Below are positions 1 through 12,660 of a stretch of 64,000 bases of DNA, in pieces. Where the stretch lies: NCBI GenBank assembly GCA_964036045.1, contig OZ038379.1, positions 108,082,025 through 108,146,024 on the forward strand, read 5' to 3'. Each line of letters opens with the position of its first letter. Position 1 is the first letter of the stretch. Origin of the DNA: Eutreptiella sp. 'Long Island Sound 2002'. Its lineage: Eukaryota > Euglenozoa > Euglenophyceae > Eutreptiales > Eutreptiaceae. A model generated the notes under the pieces. It searched no databases, was not told the origin of the DNA, and saw only the letters and a list, made by a program, of their open reading frames with translations. The position numbers and the translations under genes were made by a program.

Positions 1-2760
1 GCTGCCCTACCTCAGGTGCCTCTAGAGCCGCTCCTGCAGGCGCTTCGGAAGGCAGAGTTGCGGCCACCCCGTCCAGGTGTCCCGGGTGGCAGGGTGTTCT
101 CACATGTGTTTGTGAGTGGGGTCACATGCCCCCTGCTGCGGGCGGCAGATCAGGGGGGCTGCCCAGCCTTGTGGGATATCTCTCACCACAGAGGCTATTG
201 CTCCCTCAAGTCTCCGGTACAACCGCCTCAACCCTGTCTGTGGCTCGAGTTGCGGGGCCGCGCTGCTTGGCAGGCGACCCCCTCCTGGGCTGTGTGCCGG
301 CTCGCCTGTCAACGGTTGTTGCCATGGCTCCAGGTGACGTTTGTAATGTCCCGGATGCAGCTTGACCGCCCTTGGGTCAGTGGCCATGCAGTACCGGTCC
401 ATCTACTGGCCTGGCGGGTCGGCTCGGTTGCCCCAGTGCATCCGACCCTCCGGCTGCGGTTTGTTGTGCCCTGTTCCTCTGGTGCCCTAGGTGTGTACGC
501 GCATGTGGTGCCCGTGGTCACTTGGCGCTTGTTCACAGTTTGCGCCTTGTGTGCGGCACGCACATGGTGTTGGTGTCTTCGTTGGGGTCCGACCCCCCTT
601 TTTCTTTCTCTTTTTTCATTATTGCCTGCTTGATGCTCTCTTCTTTTTGTTTTTGCTTTTTTTTTAAAAACAGGAGAAGGGGAAAAGGGGCGCGTGAACA
701 CTGCAGGCACAGGCATGGGCAATTGGAGCAGCGGTGCAGCAGCTTGTTGTGGTGCGTGTTGCTGGTATCCTCCCAGCGGTTTGGCCCAAGCGCGTGGCTC
801 GCGTGTCATCATGTACAGGGTGGGGGTTAGTGTGTGTTCGGCTGGGCGTCTCTTTGCGTCTTTGTTACACTTTGGGCGGGGCTAGTGGGCGGGACTCGCA
901 GGTCAGGTGGTGCTGGCAGGCTAGGCGGATGTGATGGTTTCAGGCGTGCGCTCTGGCTACTTTTCTGCCTCGGTGGGGGGGGTCAGGCTCGAAGGGTTAG
1001 GGGCTGTGGGGCGTGTCTCGTATTCGTCCGCTCCGTGGGCGTGATTAGAGGGTCAGGCGGTTTTTGCGGGTTAGGCGGATTTGACGGCTGCGGGCATGGG
1101 TTAAGCGCCATCGGGCGTGGTGGGTGCCCCTCAGCGTGTGCGTTGGCGTCCAGCGGCTCCTGGTTTGTGCGGCTTCCTCTGGGCGGGGCTCGGTGGGCGG
1201 TTAGTTGGCAGTTCCCGCCGGGCTAGTGGATAGTTAGTGGGTTACTGCGGAGGGCCATGCTGGGCGTGGTCGTTGGGGCGGGTCGGATCTCGGGCAGTTC
1301 GGCGGGTGGATGGGGGATGTTGCTGGCCCGTCGGGTGCCTCGGGCGATGTCAGGCTTGGTTGGGGCGGTTGCGGGCCGCAGTGGCTCGCAGTTCCTTTTA
1401 GCTCGCGGGCCGGACTGGTTAGTAGCCTGGAGTCGGGGCCGCTAGGTGCCGCAGTCTGTTGTGGCACAGAGTGTCGGTGGCGTGTGACCCGGGTGTGGCC
1501 CAGGAAGTAACCCCCCGTGGGGTTAGGCGGGCGGGCCGCCAGCAGGGGCGTCGGGCACCACATGCTGTGCGGCACACGGGGTTCCTGGGGTGCTGCAGGG
1601 CGGGGCGGTGTTGGTGCTCCCGGTATCTGTGCGTCGGCGCCTACGGGGTGGAAAAGGTGTCTCTGTGTGTGGGGGAGTGCCAGGCGCATTCCTTCCTTCT
1701 GTGTCCCCTCCAGGGTCTCCCGCGGGCGCCTGGGGACGTGCGGGTGGTCCTGGGGTGCGGGGAGCTGACAGGAGTGGACCCCCTGGGGATGGAGCGCATC
1801 GGCCAGCATCGCTTCCCATGCGGCCTGCGGCATCCATCCCCCCGCTGGCTGGAGCCGACGGTTCTCTGTTGTCTCCCTGCAAGGCCGGTGGACCAGTCCC
1901 TCGAATGAGTGCTCCGCCTGGGGCCTCTTCTGCAGCTCTCACAGCTGCTTGTGGGTCCAGCGATGCCATTACAGTCCACATGCGGGTCTTTGGCCTTGTG
2001 TGTGGGCGTGGGCGTGGGTTGAATGCCCGCGCTGGGGTCATGGGGACTGCCGGCGGCGATGGGCCCGGGGGGGTCCTCGTAATTGTACGCTGTGGAGGTT
2101 GGCGGACAGTGGGCGGGGCGCGGGTGGACGCGGACACGTGGGCACGCGGATACGGACTCTGCCGCGGGGTTGGGTTGGGGTCTTTGGTGGCGGCGGTAAC
2201 GAGGCATCTTCTGGACGTCGGCAGACACTGGGGGCAGGTAGGGGGGGGGGGATGCCACTGTTTGTCCCTTATGTATCTCCGGCCGGGCGGGCGGGGGGGG
2301 GGGGGGCTGTGGGCCTTTGGTGCGGGTCTCGGGTGGAGTTGGGATGAGGTGCGCCGCGCTTCTGCGATTGCGCGTTCCGCCATGAAGGTGGTGGAGGCGT
2401 CGTCGTACTGGGGCGCTGTTCTGGACGCTGCTGTTGCCAGGCATTTGGTGGCAGGGGCTGGAGGTCATAGAGGACGTCCGCAGGGGGCTGAGTTTGCGCT
2501 GCCGGCTTGGCGCCGGGCTTGCGCTTCGGCTTGGGTCTGGCAGCAGCTTGCGGCTGTAGCCTGGCGGCGGGTTTGGGTTGCTGCTTCCTGGCGTTGGGCT
2601 TTTGTGGTAGCTAGTTTCTGGGTTTCGGCGTGGCGGAGGGTCTGCGTTTCGGCTTGGCTGCAGATGCGGGCTTCGCTGGGGTGCACTGCCGCTCCGCTTT
2701 GCCGGTAACGCGTCGTGGAGCTGTGGCGACCTTGGCGGTGGCGGGGTCGCTGGCAACGCG
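1..2760. other. GC-rich, G/T-skewed region, probable LINE 3' remnant
   Basis: The plus strand is strongly G/T-rich, with poly-G runs near 2240 and 2290. Overlapping open frames occur on both strands, as expected by chance at this GC content. The only interpretable signal is on the minus strand: a proline-rich stretch (about 2750-1910) followed by the short conserved motif described in the next entry. Proline-rich tail followed by that motif is also the order at the 3' end of the large LINE at 31-34 kb. I read this as the 3' end of a diverged relative of that LINE, with low certainty. I see no poly-A tract or target duplication to define its ends. Confidence 0.3.
1234..1911 (-). pseudogene. 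LINE C-terminal domain remnant (HSFE...MPQAAW motif)
   Basis: Reading the minus strand downward from 1911, one open frame gives HSFEGL, then about 20 residues, then MPQAAWEAMLADA. The LINE tail at 31,598-31,293 gives HTFEEM, a similar spacing, then MPQAAWRALLRDA. Match and order suggest a shared small C-terminal domain of unknown function. Outside this block the two loci do not align by eye. The upstream part is only proline-rich low complexity and no start can be assigned. Confidence 0.35.
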
Positions 2761-4700
2761 GACGGGTTTGGGAACTTGCGTGGGTGGCGTTTCCCGCGGT
2801 TGGGGGGGGCAACACCCCACCGCCTGGGCCCCTAAAAGGCGAGCAGGAGGGGCGTACGCACCAGCGGCCCGGGGTGCTCCCCCGACGGACAGCGACATTC
2901 AGAGCCAGGGCCCATCCCCCCGTCCCTGCCATCTCCCGGTCGCCCGCAGGCCAGGACACGCGGCGGGGGGGACCAGAACAGGCCGCCAGCGGCGCACGGT
3001 ACACGGGCGGACGTGACGGCAGGGACTGACCCGCCAGCTGCTAACCCCCCGGGCCGCATCCGGCACCCGAGGATGCCAGACAGCCCCGGCGGTGCACGTG
3101 GCAGGGAGGGGCGCACGAGGCCACCCTGCCGCACACCCCCCGGCGGCCACTCGCACGTCACAGGGCACGGGACAGAGCGCCCCCCAAAGCAGTGACCGTG
3201 CGGCCCAGGCGACACCGAGCCGCCCCCGGACGCAGAAGGGAACACACGTAGGGGGGGTGTGGGCCTGGGCCTTCAAGCCACCCCCCGCAGCCGCCAGGAA
3301 AACAAACCAGGGGGCCAAAGGGGGATAATGCAGTCCCTGACGCGACCCCCCCCCCAGCCCGCGGACTGCCGGAGGCCGGCTACGGGACATTTACCCTGTG
3401 CCTCCCCGCCAGGCCAGGGGAGTCCCCAACCCCACATGACCGCCGAGAGGGCCGCCTCCCGGGGCCGAGCGCCACTGGGTCCATGCGCCGCGTGCCCCCG
3501 GACCGTCAACCCCCCGCTCCCACAGTGACCTCGGCAACCAGCTGCGCCGCTCTGCCTGCCAACCTGCCAGCCAGCCACCCGCCTGTACGCAAGGGCGCAC
3601 CACGGCGGCCCCCTAGGACAGCGCCCGGACGGGAATGCACGGACACGAACGGGAGCAGTATGGAGACCTAACCCTCCATGGACTGAGCAACGCCAACAAA
3701 GCTCACCTTCGTGCCCGTCCAAGGGAGGCAGAGGGACAGACCAAGGCAAAGCGACCCCCAGCCCCCCGTCACCCGGGGCTCCCCGACCGACCCGGACCAA
3801 ACCACGCCCCCAAGGGGGGGCGGCTAACGGACCGCTCCCCCCCCCACACACCCCCCAGGGGCCTGACCGCCGCGGGCGCACAGGCCCGCCCACGAGGGGG
3901 CGCGCGACCCAAAGCCAGGCACGGGGAGGAAAGGACCGAGCCACCCCCCCCCCGAGCTAACTAGACGGAGCACGGGACCTGGGAAGGAACCGCCTGGAAC
4001 GGCCCCACCGGTGCCCTAGCCTGGAACCGCATGCGGTGCGCGCGCTGCACTGACCCGGAGATGGGGGGAGGACGCGAACACCGTGGGAGCCCGAGTGCAC
4101 ACACATGCAAAGGGCACGCCGCGCGAACCTGAAGAGAGACAGGACCGAGCCCACAACACGCACGGACGGCATGGAATGGCGTACTGGCAGGCGATAAAAG
4201 ACAGGAAAACCGGACGGGACAACCCACCACACGCACCGCGAGGAGCCCGGGGGAACGGGAGGGACGAAGGGAGGGACACAGAAACCGGCACCGGCACCAA
4301 CACCCCGGACCTGCCGCGAGCGCCGCGCACACAGGACTAGGGCACTGCACCTGCCAAGGCAGTAGTGGCACACAGTGCCACGTACCAGCTCCACGGCTAG
4401 GCAGCCTCCGCGCAAGCCTGAGAGGATCCCACTGGCAACAAGCCAGTAGCACGGGCCCGGCGGCGCCGGCAGCCCGGGCGACCAAGCATTAGGGGGGCGG
4501 CTTCGTGGGTAAGCGCCTGCAACCATGGTTGCTCAGTGACGCACTGACCGGGGAGTGACGAAATGGGGAAGCCGGGGAGGGACAGCGCTCCGAGCACCGT
4601 GAACCCAGGGGGATCCCGCCACCAGGCAGGAGGTATGTTATGAAGGGCCCTCCACTAGGTCCAAGTGGGGAGGATATCGGCTGGCCAGGCCAGGTGGCCC
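2761..4700. other. A/C-rich GC-rich stretch without a recognisable gene
   Basis: Near 2750 the plus strand switches from G/T-rich to A/C-rich, with long C runs (for example around 3345 and 3945). Open frames of up to about 220 codons on the minus strand are compositionally biased (Gly, Arg, Pro, Ala) and show no motif I recognise. No RNA gene or terminal repeat was seen. It may be transposon-derived noncoding DNA in the opposite orientation to the left neighbour. Confidence 0.4.
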
Positions 4701-4739
4701 CCCGGGGCCGAAGAGCGCCTGGTACCCGAAACCACAAAC

Positions 4740-5745
4740 CTCCAGCCTGAAACCACAAATACCCTGAGGACAAATGGGTCCTGGTTCCCCTGGGCCATTG
4801 GAACTGGAAATGGAACCAGGCTCGGGGTAACTACTCCACCTATGAACAGGAACTGCTCGCGGGTATGCTGGTGCTGTCCTCTCAGTCGCGCTTGTTCGGG
4901 AGCAACCCAGTGGTTTGGCTGTGTGACCAAGAACCGGTCTGCACCTTCCAGAAGGACCCCCACCCGAGAATGCTAAGCTCGACGCTCGTGGACCTACCTG
5001 AGCCAACTACGGCTCTCAGTTCACCATATCCAGGGCGTCAAGATCGAGTGTGCGGACTACTTTGACAACTTTGACGACATGATTGGTGCTAGGTCTGGTG
5101 AGCTAACCAAGGAGGCGTTCAGCTGTATGGATGTACACCTGGACCTCAACACGACCATGATCAGATCCCTATATCGACTCCAACAAGTGGAGTACCTGGA
5201 GGAGTTTGGGGACATCTACAAACGCCTGGAGAAGCGTCTGCAACCCGTCCTGGTCAACCACGAACAATGGAAGACAGACAAGACCTACTTCTTGCATGAG
5301 GACCGCATAATCGACCGTAGCGCGGCACTCCTCAAGTGGACCCATGAGTCTAGTGGTCATGTTGGAGCTGACCGTACCTTGAGGCTATTCAAGCAGTGGT
5401 TCCACTCTACATGGAGTGACGATCAGTTGCGGAAAATCCTCCAGCCCATCGTTGACAAATGCCCTTGTCCGTGCTGCAAACCTGGGTATATCAGGGACTG
5501 AGGTTTCTCTTTGACCCTTCCTATCCCACACTGTGCCAACAGTGTACTCCACGTGGACTACACGGAGATGCCTTAGTCCAGGGGCTATGACTTCGCCCTA
5601 GTGGTAACCTGTGGGCCGACCAGGTTCACCAGGGTGTTCCCTTGCACTAAACACATCACCGGCGAGAAGACAATCAAGATACTGCTCGAAGAGTGGTTCT
5701 GTGTCTATGGGGCACCCAAAGAATTTAACTCGGACGAAGACGTCC
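4740..5745 (+). pseudogene. Ty3/gypsy pol remnant, left half (RNase H, integrase zinc finger, start of integrase core)
   Basis: This is the 3' part of an older Ty3/gypsy pol gene, unrelated at sequence level to the chromovirus copies. In order, across at least two frameshifts near 4950-5000, it shows: RNase H (NYSTYEQELLAGML near 4830; LSQLRLSVHHIQG near 5010), a linker, an H2C2 integrase zinc finger (HESSGHVGADRTLRLFKQWF followed by CPCPCC, 5345-5480), and the start of the integrase core (HVDYTEMP with the first catalytic Asp near 5555; NSDED near 5735). A stop follows the zinc finger at about 5499. Protease and RT are missing. The gene is interrupted at 5745 by an 11.1-kb insertion and resumes at 16837. 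Confidence 0.75.
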
Positions 5746-8386
5746 TGAAGCGGTACCCAGAACCCCATGGCTAGGGTAGGGCATACAACCGGTCTCCGGT
5801 CCACTATCCCCATGTACGGAAGGGAAGACGCCCGTTGACGCCCGGTGCGAGCCCGGCGGGAGCGTGCTCCGTGCCGTAAAGCCCCGCATCAGCAACCGAT
5901 GTGCCGCCAGCGGAGATTTATATATCAGAATATCAGGAGTCAACAGGGTTTTATTTTCATATTGTTTCCGTCAATTTTTACGCTTCCGTTCTGATATTCA
6001 CTGTTTTGACAGCTGGCGGTTAGTACGCGACTTTAGCGTAACCGCCAGTTGAACCAGTGGACCTACATGCTTTCCCATGCACGAATCAACTTTTCATTTG
6101 TCTGGCCCTCCATTTGTCTTAGAGATATGGGCAAACCAAGGTTGATTCATGAGGCCACTTGTGAGGGTCATATCTCGTGCTGCTTGCGAGGAATGACAAT
6201 AGGGAAACGTGGGATGTATGCACAATATTCTCGACGTAATTGAGGAAGCTTTATACGCCTTGCGTCGCCACACGTGCGCGCTAGTGTAATGGATCATGGT
6301 CAAGAGGGTAGAGTTTGCGTTATAACTCTTTGGCCATGAAATTGCGTGCGTTAAGATAACTTTCGAGTGTAGCGCGCGAGTGTTGGTGTTGCATAGGAAC
6401 TTTTCTTGAGTTCCTATGAGTGATTGACAGAAAGTTATGCCCTTGGAGGGGCATGACATATCGTGCGGGGAGCTACCTTTTTGGGCAATATGTGGTATGT
6501 GCCATGTGTTGTATTGCGTGCCCATTTGGCGGGTTTGGCTAAGAGCGATACACCCACCAATGGACCTCATATTGCACGAGGCCCTACCTTATACTCCCCG
6601 CGATCAATTGCAAGCCTAACCTTTGTGGAGGGAAGCTTGTGTGGCGATCCCAAAGCGATGCGTTGGGAGCAAGGTGTTTGTTTTGCAATTTTGCCTATTT
6701 TAATGTGCCCACTTGGGAAGTAGCGCTCGTGACTGGAGCACATATGTGGAATCAGAGGTCGATGGTGTCAAGTCATTGTGTTTAGAAGGATTGGTCGATT
6801 ACTCAATCCAAGCCGAAGATATTATAATATATTTGTCCGCCTTTCAAGGCACTTTGCGGTGTTTTTTCGCCAATATCGCTGTTGTTTGCCCGTCATGATG
6901 TCAAGTGGCGACCGTGTATCTCAACGTTGCGCTCAATTGACATCATGCCTCAAGAATGCCTTGGGGGTACATGCTTTGGTGCCCAACATATCTTGAACCC
7001 AGGGGATAACTCCTCTTGGGCTTGGCATACTGTGGCCGCCATGTTGGCGAGTCGGGACTATCTCAAATCATGGGCTCACTTGGGGACCCTGCCATTCCCA
7101 AAACCGGAGGAAGATATGTTGGACACATATGACTTGATACCAATCCTATGGCACACTCTGGTCCAAGACCCGTGCACGCCGGACGCATGGACCAATGGAC
7201 CATATATGACATGGGTGTTATGCATATTGGTCCCCATGGTTCACACACCACGTGGGCGAAGCGGAGCAACCTTCGTTAAGGTGCTAGCCCAAAGTGAGTG
7301 TGGGCAATTTTGCCATTTTGGCATTTGTGGACGCAATTGGGATTGTCACCACGCCGAGTGGCATGCAGATCGTTGAGAGCCAAGGGAATGGCAGATCAGA
7401 TCTCCAAGCCGGCGTGGAGATATACTATTGGGAGCACCCCCGAATTTTGGCTCATTTTGAGTAGCCAAAATCACCCTCTTTTGGGACCCCAATTTCACCC
7501 CCCAGTGTGGTCAATGGGCGGCCCTTATCTCTATTCCCACAGGCAGCCCGGACCCAATTCGAAGTTGTACACTCAGATATAAGTCCAAGGTTCTGCCTCC
7601 TACCCTGTGAGCTATTGGCCTTGCCCTGGCCGGGCCAGCCGCGCGTGGGAATGACGCCAATTTTGGTGATTTTGGCATCATGACCCCACTTGACGAACCC
7701 GTGGTGCCCTGATGCCGGGACCTCAGAGGGAACCAGGTTGGGTGAGGGCGGCAAAGAGTTCGTATTGGAAGGGCATAGGGTCAGTTGCCTCGTCCCTACC
7801 TCTGGCGGGTCCGGACGAGGGGTCAGTTTTGGAGATTTTTGAGCTAATATCAGTTTGGGCTGAAACAGCCCATTTTCAGCTACCAACTCCTAGGGGAAAA
7901 TGGCGGGGCCATATCTCTCGCTCAGAGGTGAGTTCGGACCTGCCGTTCAGGCAGCATGCAGCGCAACCATTGGTCGGTCTTGGAGCACCTTGGTTTCCAG
8001 GAACTCGCCTGTGGCTAGGCGATACACCCCCCCTATTGGCAGGGTTTCAGGGTCCTGACTGAGCAGGGCATGGGTTGTGTTTGAGCCCCCGCCCCCACGA
8101 GCAACTGAGAGGGTCGGACCTGGGATTGGGATATATTTTGGAACTGAGTGTCTATTGTCCTGTGATGCCCTTACCCCAGTCCAGTCTTAACCCCATGTGT
8201 ACATATCCTGGTGTGTTGCTGTACATACTTTTGTTCCCTTGTTTCAGAGTGGCAAGGATCCTGAAACGCTTTGTCTCATGACACGAGCGTAATTGATGCC
8301 CCTGTGAGCGCAGTGCTTTGCCTGCCTGCTTGCTTGTGCGTGTCACCGCAGCTTCCCGTGGCCAGGCCCCCGACGGGAACGCGTCA
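5746..8386 (+). repeat. LTR 1 (5' LTR of copy 1)
   Basis: 2641 bp, beginning TG and ending CA. It is about 370 bp shorter than its partner because of internal deletions: one of roughly 200 bp after the first hairpin (near 6053) and one of roughly 110 bp near 7170, plus smaller ones. The presumed transcript start motif TGAAACGCTTT lies at 8262-8272. Confidence 0.9.
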
Positions 8387-8720
8387 AAAGAGCTCCACTG
8401 CCGCGGGGTTCCCCATCCCTCGCGTGCCACTCGGGGCCACCAACCCCGAGCAGCGCGGCGCAGCAGCCCGCAGCTGGCAGCTCGCAGCGCAGCGCAGCGG
8501 CTCGCAGCGCCGCCCAGCGACAGCGCCGAGTCCGTGAAGGAAGTGCAGGGAGCAGAACTCCGTCATCAACGAGTTCCCTCGGCCGACAAGCAAGGCCGCA
8601 CTCCCAGTTACAGCAACCACTTCCACAACCACCGGCCGACCAGCACCGGCCACACTCCCAGTCCAGTGCTACATCACCCACCTCAACAACCACCCCAGGA
8701 CCACTCCATCGAGAGCACCG
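8387..8720 (+). other. Leader of copy 1 with degraded primer-binding segment
   Basis: This is the noncoding stretch between LTR and gag start. Its first 11 nt (AAAGAGCTCCA) differ at three positions from the corresponding segment in copy 2, which is perfectly complementary to the LTR. No segment beginning TGG, as expected for an ordinary tRNA primer, is present at the LTR edge. GCAGC-rich short repeats occupy about 8457-8520, and a direct repeat containing GGCCGACCAGCA lies downstream. Confidence 0.5.
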
Positions 8721-11700
8721 ATGGTGAACTGGGACGAGGCGGGCAAGACGTGGCCGCAGCCCCACCCCCATGCGGCGCGCCTACTGTGTGGGTTGCTGTG
8801 GGGGCGACAATACCGCGACAGCAATCCCCAGTGCGAAGGCGGCATGCCCAGGAGCTTCGAGCCGCGCGAGGACATGGGTGAGGACCGCCTGCTGGCAGTG
8901 GAGGAGTGGCTGCGGGCGAAAGGGTATGAGTACCGCTTCCGCCGCAAGCGCTGGAGGACCTGGACCCGCCCGGATAGGCCCGGCGAAGGGCTGCGCCCCG
9001 ACGGGATTGAGGAGGAAGAGAACCCCAACGAGTACCCGTCGGGCGCCTCGATCAACGTCTCCATGTGCGACATGATCGAGAAGGAGTTCCCGGTGCTGGG
9101 GAACGAGCGCAGGCTGCAAGGCAGCAGCAGCGCGTCTCCGGGGAAGAAGAAGCGTTCCGTCGGGGACAGGAGGCGGGACAGGAAGTGGCGGGAGTACCAG
9201 GAGTCCCTGGTTGCCGAAGCCCCCCAAAGGCGCCAGGGGCGGAGCCCCAGCCCACAGCCCCCAACGGGCCAATGGCGGTCACCACCCCGGCCACACCACC
9301 CTTGGTGACTTCCTCCAAGTCGCCAAGCCTGCCAAGGCCCAGCCCCGTCAGCTGCACCTGAGGAAGTCAGGCCCCAGCAGCGACGTGGAGTCGGCCCACC
9401 GCGGGAGGATGCCGGCCGACCAGGCCAGCTCAAGCAGCAGCGTCGCTCCCGACCAAAGGGACGTGGCGCGCGCCTGTGAGCGCGCCTGTGGGGTGCCCTG
9501 CAACTTTCGGGTTGCCCGGCAACGGGCCACGCAGCAGAAAGCTGCCGTGGGGGGCGCCGTCGGCATCGCCCAGCAGGAGGCTGCAGAGTGGGCGCATGGC
9601 ATGGCCATCCACGCCTCGACCGTGGCGGCCGTTGCGGCCGGACTCAGGGCTGTAGCCGCCCATGGGGCAGCGGCTGCCCAGGTCAACGGTGAGGTGGCGG
9701 CAGCCGACGAGGAAGCCCGCCTGACGCAGGAGGCCATCGCCTGCAAGGAGGCCGAGGTGAAGGCGCTGGAAGAGGCGCTTGCCCAAGAGAGGGCAAAGAA
9801 GGAGGCGGAGGAAAGGGCCCACACCGAAGCAACGGCTAAGGCCCAGGCAGACGCCGCCAAGAATAACGCCATCGAGGCCGCGCGACGGACGGTCGCTGAG
9901 GAGAGGGCCAAGACGGAGGCGGAGTTGGCGGCGTTGGAAGCGGAGAAGGCGCGGCTGCAGCAGACCCGGGAAGCCGAGGCGGCTCGTGCCCGGGAGGAGG
10001 CCGAAGGGCGAGCTGCTGCAGCCACCGCCGCCGCAATGGAGGAGGCAGAGGCCAAACTCCGCCGCGAGACTCCCCCGGGAGGATCATGAGTGGGGACCCT
10101 TCAAAAGCTTTTCGAGGGGGACGCCTCCTTCAAGATGACGCTGGATGAGGCGGACACGGGCAGCAGTGGGATCAGTGGCCCCACTGCCCATCGACTGAGG
10201 AAGGGCAAGGGGAAGACCCCCGAGAGGCCGCGGAGGCCAGCGGGTGGACACCCCCACGACAGTGACCCCTTCTTCACCGCCAGCGACGGGGATGAACGAG
10301 GCCGCCGACATCGCCGAGAAGTGGCTGGCTGACTGGCTGACGTCCCCATGGAGCCGGAAGGTGAAGATGAGGATCTCCCTCCTCCCTACCGGAGCTCAAA
10401 GTCTTCCGAGACTGAGACGCCCAGGTGGGGTGACATTAACCAGAATGACGACATGGACTTCGACATCACGAAGAAGCGCCCATCCTCGGACCCACCAAGG
10501 CGACCCAGCGGAGACCCACCGGGACCCCCTGGCGGACAACCATCAGGACCCCCTGGAGGACGCCCACCAAGTGGACCCCCTGGAGGCGGACCACCGGGCG
10601 GGGGAGGACCCCCTGGAGACCCCGACGACCCACCAGGGAACGGCGACCCGGATACCACCTGGCGGTGGATTGTCTACCTCCGCAGGAGGGTCCACTTCCT
10701 CGAGCGCGAGGTAGACACGGGCAAGGGCGAGATGACTCGCATCGCCAGGGTCGCCGCGCGCGCGCAGAGAGAGCTGGACATCGCCAAGATCGAAACGGTC
10801 AAGAGCGCCAGCGCCGCCACCGCCACCCAGAGGCTGCTGGACATCGCCAGGGGCGAGACCAGGTCGCTGAACAAGGTCATCAGCGGCCTGCAGCAGAGGC
10901 TGGACGCGCTGGAAGCCCGTGGGAGCGTCGGCAGCGACCACCCACCCCTGGAGTCTGGCTCGTCGGACGACGGCTGGGGACCCGGACCAGATCCAGGCAG
11001 ACCCCACGCCCCGGGCGGAGCCCCCAGGAGTCGCCTCAGCGCCAGTGCCCCCTCTCTCAGCGCCCCCTCCCACCACAGCGCGGGCCGCCGCAACGAGCGC
11101 GTGCCGCCCGGCAGTGGCAGTGAGGAGTGGCGTGATGAGTGGCTCAAGGCGGACTACCAAAACCGCCCTGCCCCACCGCGGACACCGGTACGCCCCCAAC
11201 GCCCCGCACCAGCCCCGGAGCCAATCCCAATGGCTGGCGGACGTTATGGTGGACTCAGGGATGAGGTCCCCGGAGGAGACGTGGAGTGGGACGTCGGCGG
11301 AGGTGAGGACCTGGACCTGGACCTGGAGGAGTTCGACATCTCCCCGCCGCGTGGTGTACGACGGGAGGCCGCTGAACGCAGCCGCCGGCGCCGTAATGAG
11401 GAGGCATACATGGAAGGAGTACGGCGTGAACATCTGGGTTCAGCGTACATGGAGGAACCGCGGCGTAGCCACAGGGATTCCATGGAGGAGATGGATGTGG
11501 CGGCCGTGGGAGTCCGTGGGAGAGGCCGATGGGAACCTCGGTCGACCTCGCGGCCGGCGTTCATGGTCTCTAAGGCCGCAGATGCCGCCGTGTGGGAAGA
11601 CTTGAAGGACATCAAGCCCCCCATGTACAATGGCAACCCCCTCAACCTCGACCGCTTCTTGGAGAAGCTGGACGATTGGGGGGTGACCGTGACTGAAGAC

Positions 11701-12582
11701 ATGGATCCCGCAGATGCAGAGAAATATGTCTTCAGACGGTTCAGGTACCGCCTGCCGGAAGTGCTCCAAGGGCTATACTTCGTGGCGACCAAGGAGGGGA
11801 AAATCAAGACCCTCAAGGAAGCCAAGAAGTGGCTCAACGAGCAGGAGCGGGTGAACGCTCTGCAGGTGGCTGCCAAGCGGTGGAAAACCATCAAGCTTCA
11901 GCATGATGGACGGGAGATCCGCCTACGGGACTGGCGAGACTTCTGAGGGCAATACACCCTCTTCCGCCGCAACGAGGAGGACTGGAACGAGGGTGACGAG
12001 CAGGCTCGCCTGCTCTCCATGCTGCCGGAAGCATGGATCAAGAGGGTCACCAAGGAGGAAGCCAAGAGGGCCAAGTCCAACCACACCGTCAAGATGATGC
12101 TCCCCAAAGAGTATCATACGAACGTAGTGGCTTGGACGAGGAAGAACGTGGCCCGGGATGTCAAACGGCACTCCCTGGAGAACGCTCTCCTCATCACCGT
12201 CTCGGGCGATCGCGGGAAGACTGCGATGTGGCGCCTTGACGAGTGTGACATGAGCGGCCAGACCATCCGTTTGCAGGCCATCCCGGCGCGGATGAGCTGC
12301 GACGAGATCCTGGAGTGCGTTGGAGAGGAGGTGCTCAAGGAGTACCGGAACCTCCACCACACCCGCGGGTTGAGGCCCGGCGACCGCGACGTCAACTACG
12401 TTGGCGAGGGATCTGTCGGAGAAGCTGCACTGAACCCAGCGGGAGCCGACGGCGATTAGACTCTCGTCGACGATGACGACGACGATGAGCCCGCCGAGGT
12501 GGCCGTTTGTGCTCTCTTGGCCCCCAACGGCGCGGGGAGCAACCGGGGAAGCGGAAGGCCCTGCAGCCGGGTTGGAAGAATA
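8721..12582 (+). pseudogene. gag of copy 1 (broken)
   Basis: Start ATG at 8721 (MVNWDEAGKTWP) matches the start in copy 2. The product would hold an N-terminal basic region, a long Ala/Glu-rich coiled coil (about 9690-10070), a Gly/Pro-rich segment (about 10500-10650), a second coiled coil (about 10670-10915), an acidic and Arg-rich linker, and a retrotransposon gag capsid-like domain (about 11580-12180). Damage visible against copy 2: a 1-bp A insertion near 9229; TGA for CGA at 10087-10089; TGA near 10330; TGA for CGA at 11944-11946; TAG for GAG at 12457-12459. Beyond about 12,577 the zinc knuckle is deleted. Confidence 0.8.
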
Positions 12583-12660
12583 TCCGCAAGCACAAGACCA
12601 AGATCCATGTCTCGGACTTGGCAGCACTGACCCGGGCGATTGCAGCCAGGGGTGCCTGAT
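12583..12660 (+). pseudogene. 3' stub of pol in copy 1 (last codons after the chromodomain)
   Basis: The frame reads IRKHKTKIHVSDLAALTRAI and ends TGA, identical in order to the end of the chromodomain ORF of copy 2 at 50,608-50,688. Gag sequence lies immediately upstream, so this is the right border of the internal deletion. It shows that copy 1 derives from a full-length element. Confidence 0.75.
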
